Shown here one piece after another: positions 57,237 to 64,000 of a stretch of 64,000 nucleotides of DNA. The position numbers and the translations under genes were made by a program. The DNA lies in contig DATIGE010000003.1 of assembly GCA_035454885.1 (NCBI GenBank), positions 1 to 64,000 on the forward strand, written 5' to 3'. Position 1 is the stretch's first letter. Each line of letters begins with the position of its first letter. The stretch is from a bacterium. GTDB taxonomy: Bacteria; UBA10199; JACPAL01; GCA-016699445. The notes under the pieces are model-generated. The model was given only the letters and a program-made list of their open reading frames with translations, ran no database searches and had not been told where the DNA came from.

Positions 57237-57272
57237 GCAAAATTGCGCGGAATAAATCCGTCGCAATTTTGC
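57237..57272. terminator. Strong hairpin between convergent B3 and a small membrane-protein gene
   Basis: An 11-bp arm GCAAAATTGCG plus CGGA pairs with TCCG and CGCAATTTTGC around a 5-base loop, one bulge. It starts right after the stop of the 55-codon gene (57274) on the minus strand and lies about 60 bases after the B3 stop. The arms contain T4 runs, so it probably terminates both genes, although no separate U-tail is seen. Confidence 0.55.
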
Positions 57273-57273
57273 G

Positions 57274-57441
57274 TTACTTGGTCATTCTTTCGTAGATTTG
57301 GTCCTTCTTGCCGGACTTGATCAATTTGTCGTTGATGCGGATCTCCCGGAAGGCGACGACGGTGCAGATGATGGTGGACACCATCATGACCACGATGGCG
57401 ATGTTGTCCGGCTGCGTGATGATCGTCAGAAAATTATGCAC
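57274..57441 (-). CDS. Small single-span membrane protein, 55 residues
   Basis: Reading the minus strand from GTG 57441 gives a protein opening MHNFLTIITQPDNIAIVVMM, with one membrane helix (to about residue 30) and a charged tail (REIRINDKLIKSGKKDQIYE, RMTK) ending at TAA. The layout, a short N-terminus, QPDN, one helix and a cytoplasmic NDKLI...GKKD tail, matches small proteins I recall from deltaproteobacterial genomes. Function is unknown. It would be missed by annotation with a 60-residue cutoff. No clear ribosome site was seen. Confidence 0.6.
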   Translation of the reverse strand: MHNFLTIITQPDNIAIVVMMVSTIICTVVAFREIRINDKLIKSGKKDQIYERMTK

Positions 57442-57501
57442 GGCGGCGCGTAGCTAACAAAGCCGTTCCCGTCTGTCAACCAAAGGAAAAACGGCACCGG
57501 A

Positions 57502-57524
57502 GAAGGGGCGGCGCGAGCCCCTAC
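57502..57524. repeat. Degenerate short palindromic element
   Basis: GAAGGGGC-GGCGCGA-GCCCCTAC keeps the GGGGC/GCCCC ends of the GTAGGGGC palindrome family, with one changed end base and a shorter core. It is intergenic, 48 bases before the phosphatidyltransferase ATG. Confidence 0.45.
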
Positions 57525-57572
57525 GAATGGTGATTGACAGGGATCGACGCTTCGGCTTTTTCTGTCCCTCTC

Positions 57573-58427
57573 ATGGTCGAGAACTTCCTGATCATCCCGT
57601 TCTTACGGAGCATGGACCCGGTGTGGGTCTCGCTCGGCCCCCTGCTCACCATCAACGCCCTCTTCCTGATGACCCTGTTTTTCTTTTGGTTCACGTACCG
57701 GCGGCGGCCAAAGACCCAAGATGTTGATTTAAAAGAGCATTCGAAGTTTCTTTCCCGTTTCCTCAAGGAATATTGGTACTGGCTCACCTCCCCGATCGTC
57801 CGTGTGATGGTGAAACTCCGTTTCACGCCGAACGGGCTCACCGTCTGCGGCTTCCTGCTCTCGTGCGTGGCGGCCTATTTCTTCAGCCTGGGGATGGTCG
57901 GCGCGGGCGGTTGGTTCATGATCTTCGGCGCGACCTTCGACATGTTTGACGGACAGATCGCGCGGATGACGGGCAAGGCGTCGAAGTCCGGCGCTTTTTT
58001 CGATTCCGTCATGGACCGTTTCGGGGAGGCCGTCGTCTTTCTGGGGCTGGCGGGCCTCTACCGGAATTCCTGGATCCTCTACGTCACGATCCTCGGCCTC
58101 GTGGGATCGATGATGGTCTCCTACACCCGCGCGCGGGGCGAAGGCGTGGGCGTGGACGTCAAGAGCGGGTTCATGCAACGGCCGGAGCGGATCGTCTACC
58201 TGGGCGTTGGCTCCATCTTCAGCCCCATCCTCGCCTATTTTCTCCGCTTCCTCGTCCCGTCCGTGCCCCTCGACATCGTCACGATCGGCGCGATCATCCT
58301 GATCGCGATCTTCACAAACGTGACCGCCCTTCACCGGATGGGGGTCGTCATGAAGACGCTCGATCCTCTCCCACGGGATACGCAACGCTCAGCCCGCCTG
58401 GCGGCCGGCCGGTCGTCGTTGGAATAA
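57573..58427 (+). CDS. CDP-alcohol phosphatidyltransferase family membrane protein
   Basis: Transfers a phosphatidyl (or phospho) group from a CDP-linked donor to an alcohol such as glycerol phosphate or inositol phosphate. It has 284 residues from ATG 57573; a TTG frame start at 57534 is less likely. The diagnostic motif D-x2-D-G-x2-A-R-x8-G-x3-D-x3-D is complete: D123, D126, G127, A130-R131, G140, D144, D148. It has an extra N-terminal membrane segment (LTINALFLMTLFFFWFTY) and about six helices in all. The exact acceptor cannot be read from sequence. It is convergent with the Tes-like gene, a possible lipid partner. Confidence 0.87.
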   Translation: MVENFLIIPFLRSMDPVWVSLGPLLTINALFLMTLFFFWFTYRRRPKTQDVDLKEHSKFLSRFLKEYWYWLTSPIVRVMVKLRFTPNGLTVCGFLLSCVAAYFFSLGMVGAGGWFMIFGATFDMFDGQIARMTGKASKSGAFFDSVMDRFGEAVVFLGLAGLYRNSWILYVTILGLVGSMMVSYTRARGEGVGVDVKSGFMQRPERIVYLGVGSIFSPILAYFLRFLVPSVPLDIVTIGAIILIAIFTNVTALHRMGVVMKTLDPLPRDTQRSARLAAGRSSLE

Positions 58428-58450
58428 CCTCGATATTGAGAGGAAACCGT

Positions 58451-58512
58451 GTAGGGGCGAACCTCGTGTTCGCCCGGCGCGACCGGAGGGCGAAGACAAG
58501 CTTCGCCCCTAC
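58451..58512. repeat. 62-bp intergenic palindromic element with GTAGGGGC ends
   Basis: It starts GTAGGGGCGAACCTCGTG and ends AAGCTTCGCCCCTAC, with a GC-rich middle (TTCGCCCGGCGCGACCGGAGGGCGAA). The ends are those of the 28-bp in-frame palindrome, but the body is longer and different. It fills the gap between two convergent genes, where it could serve as a bidirectional terminator. Confidence 0.7.
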
Positions 58513-58515
58513 CGA

Positions 58516-60519
<2,004 letters not shown>

Positions 60520-60565
60520 GGTAGTTCTCCTTCGGGTGGATTAACTTTTCCTAATGTTTTCTATT

Positions 60566-60583
60566 TTCTAAACGTTCTAAACG
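60566..60583. repeat. 9-bp tandem direct repeat in the radical SAM leader region
   Basis: TTCTAAACG occurs twice in tandem in an AT-rich stretch 47-64 bases upstream of the radical SAM ATG. It could be a regulator site overlapping the promoter; no clear -35/-10 pair was identified. The remaining 274-bp gap to trxA holds the two-hairpin repeat and nothing else recognisable. Confidence 0.3.
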
Positions 60584-60697
60584 ATTGATTTTGCTTGGAA
60601 ATTTTGTTCCGCGGACTATTGCCGCGCAGCGCGTTAAAGTCAATAAAAAATCTTCTTCCTATTGCTTTGTCGGGGCCGAATCCTTAACTTGGAAAAA

Positions 60698-60724
60698 ATG
60701 CCGATGGCGTTCTGCCATCGGCAT
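60698..60724 (-). terminator. 11-bp hairpin followed by a U-run on the minus strand
   Basis: ATGCCGATGGC-GTTCT-GCCATCGGCAT is a perfect stem, and on the minus strand it is followed by TTTTTTCC. It is contiguous with the two-hairpin repeat (60719-60781) and forms its second hairpin. It would stop minus-strand read-through from rodA before it reaches the radical SAM gene. Confidence 0.5.
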
Positions 60725-60781
60725 AAGAGCCTGTAACGTCCCAAGTCGCAGGGGCGCCTTGGAACTAACAGGCTCTAAAAG
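60719..60781 (-). repeat. Two-hairpin repeat family, copy 2, upstream of trxA
   Basis: It shares CGGCATAAGAGCCTGTAACG and ACAGGCTCTAAAAG with 29194-29241. The inner loops differ in length and sequence, but the outer stem is identical. The plus-strand end overlaps the AAAAGGAG ribosome site of trxA, so the stem may influence trxA translation. Confidence 0.65.
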
Positions 60782-60793
60782 GAGATCTATTTC

Positions 60794-61123
60794 ATGGCAT
60801 CCCCGAACGTGAAGAACGCCACCGACGCGAGTTTCGAGAAGGACGTCCTGGGCAACGGCAAACCGGCCATCGTGGACTTTTGGGCGACGTGGTGCGCCCC
60901 CTGCCGCGCGCTGGCCCCGATCATCGACGAGGTCGCGAACCAATACGCCGGCAAGCTCGAGGTCTATAAGGTGGACATCGACAGCAATCCGGACACCCCT
61001 GCCCGCTACGGCGTCCGGGGCATCCCGACCGTCATTCTTTTCAAGGGCGGCCAGGTCGTCGGCCAGGTCGTCGGGGCGGTGCCGAAGTCGCAGCTTGAGG
61101 AATTGGTCAAGAAGGCGGTCTAA
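60794..61123 (+). CDS. trxA: Thioredoxin
   Basis: Cytosolic disulfide reductase of 109 residues. The active site is WCAPC (33-37) within VDFWATWCAPCRALAPI, and the cis-proline loop is RGIPTVILFKGG. AAAAGGAG precedes the ATG and overlaps a hairpin repeat. Its stop overlaps the convergent rodA stop by 4 bases. It has no signal peptide, so it is cytoplasmic and would not directly oxidise the secreted Cys-rich proteins. Confidence 0.95.
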   Translation: MASPNVKNATDASFEKDVLGNGKPAIVDFWATWCAPCRALAPIIDEVANQYAGKLEVYKVDIDSNPDTPARYGVRGIPTVILFKGGQVVGQVVGAVPKSQLEELVKKAV

Positions 61124-62223
61124 AACATAAACCGCCGCATCGAGATATTCAGAAGCAGGCTGATCCCGATCAGGATCGTCACCAGCGACGACCCCCCGTA
61201 AGAGAGAAGTGGCAGCGTCACGCCCGTGAGCGGCATCAGGCCCAAGACGCCTCCCAGGTTGATCGCCACCTGCCAGAAAAAGAGCGCCGTCACGCCGAGC
61301 GCCAGGAAAACGCCGAAGGATTCCTTGGCCTTCGAGGCCAGTTGGATCCCGAAAACCAGGATGGCCAGATAGAGCCCGAGCACGACGCTCGATCCCACGA
61401 ATCCCCATTCCTCCGCCAAGACGGGAAAGATAAAGTCCGTGTGCTTCTCCGGCAGGTAGAGGAGTTTGTTGTGCATCCCCTTCAGGTAACCCTTGCCGAT
61501 GATCTGGCCGGAGCCGACGGCAATCTTCGATTGCAAGAGATGGTAGCCGATGCCCTTGGGGTCGGCGTCCGGATGAAGGAACGCCTCGATCCGCGCCTTT
61601 TGATGCCCCGAGAGCACCTTTTTGTACATCCCGACCGCGCCGACGACGCCGATGGCGACGCAGAGCAGGACGACCTTGGCGCGCACGCCCGCGAACATCA
61701 CGAGAGAGGCGAACGTGAGGATCAGAAAAAGGCTCGATCCGATGTCCTTGCCCGCCAAAATAAGAAGCAGCGGCGGGAGAAGCAGCGCCAAGGGCCGGAG
61801 CAGGCCCCTCACACCGTAACCATGCGTGGTCGGGTGGTCGGACAAAAAACGCGCCATGACGATGATGAAGGCGATTTTGGCGAATTCGGACGGCTGCATC
61901 GTGAACGGCCCGATCATCAGCCAGTTGCGGTTGCCCGCCACCTCCTTGCCGAAGAACGGAACCAACGCGAGGAGGATCACGGAGACGGCGTAAAGCGGAT
62001 ACGCGAGCCGGAGCAAAATCCGGTAATCGATCAGGAGCGAGGCCATCCCCAGCGCGATGCCGACCGCGAACCAGACGAGCTGGGAGACGAACAGGGGGGA
62101 GACCGAACCGACGGCGATGTCATAGGTCGCGCTGTAGAGATTGAGGAGACCGACGACGGAGAGGGCCAGCGTCACCCAAAGCAGAGGCCAATGAAAGTGG
62201 TATTTCAATCTCTTATCGAACAC
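61120..62223 (-). CDS. rodA: Rod-shape peptidoglycan glycosyltransferase RodA
   Basis: SEDS-family polymerase that works with PBP2 in side-wall growth. It has 367 residues with ten hydrophobic segments. SEDS signatures include WLMIGPFTMQPSEFAKIAFI, HTDFIFPVLAEEWGF and the C-terminal GVTLPLLSYGGSSL. The ATG overlaps the mrdA stop by 11 bases, the usual mrdA-rodA order. Confidence 0.95.
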   Translation of the reverse strand: MFDKRLKYHFHWPLLWVTLALSVVGLLNLYSATYDIAVGSVSPLFVSQLVWFAVGIALGMASLLIDYRILLRLAYPLYAVSVILLALVPFFGKEVAGNRNWLMIGPFTMQPSEFAKIAFIIVMARFLSDHPTTHGYGVRGLLRPLALLLPPLLLILAGKDIGSSLFLILTFASLVMFAGVRAKVVLLCVAIGVVGAVGMYKKVLSGHQKARIEAFLHPDADPKGIGYHLLQSKIAVGSGQIIGKGYLKGMHNKLLYLPEKHTDFIFPVLAEEWGFVGSSVVLGLYLAILVFGIQLASKAKESFGVFLALGVTALFFWQVAINLGGVLGLMPLTGVTLPLLSYGGSSLVTILIGISLLLNISMRRFMF

Positions 62224-64000
62224 GTCTCTTTCCCTTCTTGGGGGCCGCCTGTTTTTCTTCCTTCTTGGGCAACAAACCCTGAAAATCGAGATATTTTTCG
62301 ATCACGTCCCGCACGATCGGCGCCGCGGCCGATGCACCGAAGCCGCCGTGCTCGACGATCGCAGCCACGGCGATACGCGGTCCCTCGACCGGCGCGTAGG
62401 CCACGAACCAGGCGTGATCCTCGGTGTTGATGCCCCGGGCCCGGGCCTTGCCCTCCTCGCTGATGACCTGGGCCGTCCCCGTCTTGCCCGCCATCTGGAA
62501 GGTCTTGGAGGCGAGCCGATGCGCCGTGCCTCCTGGGCTCTGGACCGCCCCCAGCATGCCCTTGCGGACGATTTCCAGATTCTTAGGCGAGACCGGAAGG
62601 GGCTCCCCTTCCCCGGGCAACGGCGGACGTTCCATGAGACCGTCCGCCCCCTCAACGGCCTTGAGCAAATGCGGAACAATTTTCCGTCCCGTGGCCATCT
62701 CGGACACCATGAGGGCGTTCTGAAGCGGCGTCGCCGTGTCGTATCCCTGCCCCACCGAAATGGAAATGTTCTCGCCGGGCTGCCAGTCCTGCTTGAAGAC
62801 CCTCTTTTTCCATTCCGCCGTCGGGATGAGTCCCGGCTTCTCCCCTTCCAGGTCGATTCCCGTCCTCAGCCCCAACCCAAAGAGGTTCGCGTACTTCGCC
62901 AACCGGTCGACTCCCAGCTTGAGCCCCATTTGATAGAAAAAGGTGTCGCAGGACTCGGCGATCGCGCGCTCGACCGAAATGGCGCCGTGGCCTCCCTTGT
63001 TCCAGCACTTGAAGAACCGCTTGCCGTATTTGAGCCCCCCGGAACAGCCGATCCGGTCGTTGGGCCCGATGATCCCCTCCTCGAGCGCGGCCAGGGCGGT
63101 CACGAGCTTGAAGGTGGAGCCCGGCGGGTACGCCCCTTGGGTCGCCCGGTTGAGAAGCAGGTTCCCGGGATCGGTGACGAGCTTCGCCCAGTAATTGTGG
63201 GAAACGTTCGCGACGAGCTCGCCGGGATCGTAAGACGGGACGCTCACCATGGCGAGGATTTCTCCGTCATTCGGATCGAGGGCCACCAGGGCCCCGGACT
63301 TGCCTTCAAACCGATCCTCCGCGAATTTTTGGAGGCGGCTGTCCAGGGTCAGGATCAGGTTGCTCCCGTGAACCGATTCCTCTTCCGTCAGAAGAGAGGC
63401 CAGGTCCTCGTTCTGAACCTCGCGCCCCACGGCGTCGACGATCTTCTGCTGGTAGCCGTCGCGCCCCTTGAGCAGCCACTCCCAGGTCCTCTCCAGCCCC
63501 GAGGCCCCGACCAGGTCACCCAGCACGTAACGTCCCGGCTGATCCTTCTTCACACGGGCCAGTTCCTTTTCGGAGATTTCCCCGATGTAGCCCAGGGTCG
63601 CCGCGGCGATCGGGCCCTGCGGGTAGCTGCGTAAAGGGCGCGCGCCCACTTCGACGCCCCTGAAATCGAAGCCCCCCTCCGGGTCCGAGGCGTCCGGCTC
63701 GAGCGACTTCGCAGTCCGGATGCGAACGGCCGTGTCGTAGGGAATGTCGGACGCGACGGGAATGGGAAAATAGGACGGGCTCTTTTTGTTTTTGGCCCAC
63801 TTTTGTTCGACCAGTTCCGGATCGACTTGGGCAAACGTCCGAAGGGTTTTCTTGACGCCCTCGATGTCGACGATCTCCTGGGGCACGACGCTCAAGTCGA
63901 AGGACGGACGGTTCTGGGCGATCGGCCGCCGGTTCCGGTCGAAAATCACGCCCCGGGAGGCCGGCATCCGGATCTCCTTCATGGTGTGGACGGCGGAGAA
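62213..64000 (-). CDS. mrdA: Penicillin-binding protein 2 (5' end beyond window)
   Basis: Cell-elongation transpeptidase partnering RodA. About 595 residues are visible; the frame continues open through 64000, so the N-terminal membrane anchor lies outside. The pedestal domain begins PASRGVIFDRNRRPIAQN. Counting from the Met at 63982, the catalytic serine is S289 in PPGSTFK. The second motif region is ESCDTFFYQMG, and the KTG box is AGKTGTAQV. The C-terminal tail is Lys-rich (KKEEKQAAPKKGKRRVR). Confidence 0.95.
   Translation of the reverse strand, partial: FSAVHTMKEIRMPASRGVIFDRNRRPIAQNRPSFDLSVVPQEIVDIEGVKKTLRTFAQVDPELVEQKWAKNKKSPSYFPIPVASDIPYDTAVRIRTAKSLEPDASDPEGGFDFRGVEVGARPLRSYPQGPIAAATLGYIGEISEKELARVKKDQPGRYVLGDLVGASGLERTWEWLLKGRDGYQQKIVDAVGREVQNEDLASLLTEEESVHGSNLILTLDSRLQKFAEDRFEGKSGALVALDPNDGEILAMVSVPSYDPGELVANVSHNYWAKLVTDPGNLLLNRATQGAYPPGSTFKLVTALAALEEGIIGPNDRIGCSGGLKYGKRFFKCWNKGGHGAISVERAIAESCDTFFYQMGLKLGVDRLAKYANLFGLGLRTGIDLEGEKPGLIPTAEWKKRVFKQDWQPGENISISVGQGYDTATPLQNALMVSEMATGRKIVPHLLKAVEGADGLMERPPLPGEGEPLPVSPKNLEIVRKGMLGAVQSPGGTAHRLASKTFQMAGKTGTAQVISEEGKARARGINTEDHAWFVAYAPVEGPRIAVAAIVEHGGFGASAAAPIVRDVIEKYLDFQGLLPKKEEKQAAPKKGKRRVR

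Noticed and set aside
54800-57300. B2, B3 and A4 as genes broken just before a membrane anchor
   Set aside because: No downstream frame encodes a hydrophobic helix or basic tail, and three independent proteins end at the same point with the same motif, so a designed short tail is more likely than three nonsense mutations.

Overview
The window is GC-rich DNA from a Gram-negative bacterium of the former Deltaproteobacteria, close in style to Myxococcota, Bdellovibrionota and related uncultured lineages. This rests on OmpA and Sec-exported surface proteins, DUF4215 cysteine-rich repeats, MYXO-CTERM-like C-terminal tails, a TIGR04552-like protein and long overlapping housekeeping operons. No rRNA, tRNA, phage, insertion sequence or CRISPR array was seen, and no gene-free stretch exceeds about 300 bases.

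Layout. (1) 1-5.2 kb: partial pheA (minus), ygfZ (plus), recG and an OmpA-family porin (minus). (2) 5.4-16.2 kb: a surface-protein locus. It holds a 96-codon orphan and four minus-strand secreted Cys-rich paralogues (called A1-A4 here), with a small VapBC/FitAB-type toxin-antitoxin pair lodged between A3 and A4. (3) 16.3-36.9 kb: eighteen minus-strand housekeeping genes, mostly overlapping or abutting, from mutS down to cimA (amiC, glnD, an SAM hydrolase, miaB, DUF151, vanZ-like, tilS, ftsH, folP, glmM, pdxJ, nnrDE, tsaE, lysC). (4) 37.0-43.2 kb: hnh-rluD-pgeF and eno-rimI-rimO operons with a divergent PyrD-like gene between them. (5) 43.3-44.8 kb: two conserved plus-strand genes. (6) 45-57.2 kb: a second surface locus of three plus-strand CSLREA/beta-helix/DUF4215 proteins (B1-B3), including a 2494-residue giant. 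(7) 57.3-64 kb: a 55-codon membrane protein, a CDP-alcohol phosphatidyltransferase, a Tes-like radical SAM enzyme, trxA, rodA and mrdA, the last running off the window end.

Three things tie the window together and look new. First, the A and B surface families differ in their bodies but share a C-terminal Gly-Cys tail. It occurs as Cys + membrane helix + Arg/Lys cluster (A1, A2, A3, B1) or as a minimal tail ending 4-6 residues after the Cys, of the form GCSL[IL]..R (A4, B2, B3). Second, sigma-54 (-24/-12) promoter matches lie upstream of A1, the A3-A2 operon and B3, with a weaker, badly placed match before B1; this suggests one regulon for surface Cys-rich proteins. Third, several small palindromic repeat families are scattered in the window. 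One 28-bp palindrome sits in the same reading phase inside three genes (four copies: twice in nnrDE, once each in rluD and rimO) and adds the peptide VGA[WR]RA[MV]P[LV]. A second, 94-bp family sits in frame in an SAM hydrolase gene and also fills the folP-glmM gap. This resembles the palindromic elements known inside Rickettsia genes.

Functions are inferred from motifs and family resemblance read by eye. No database search was run.
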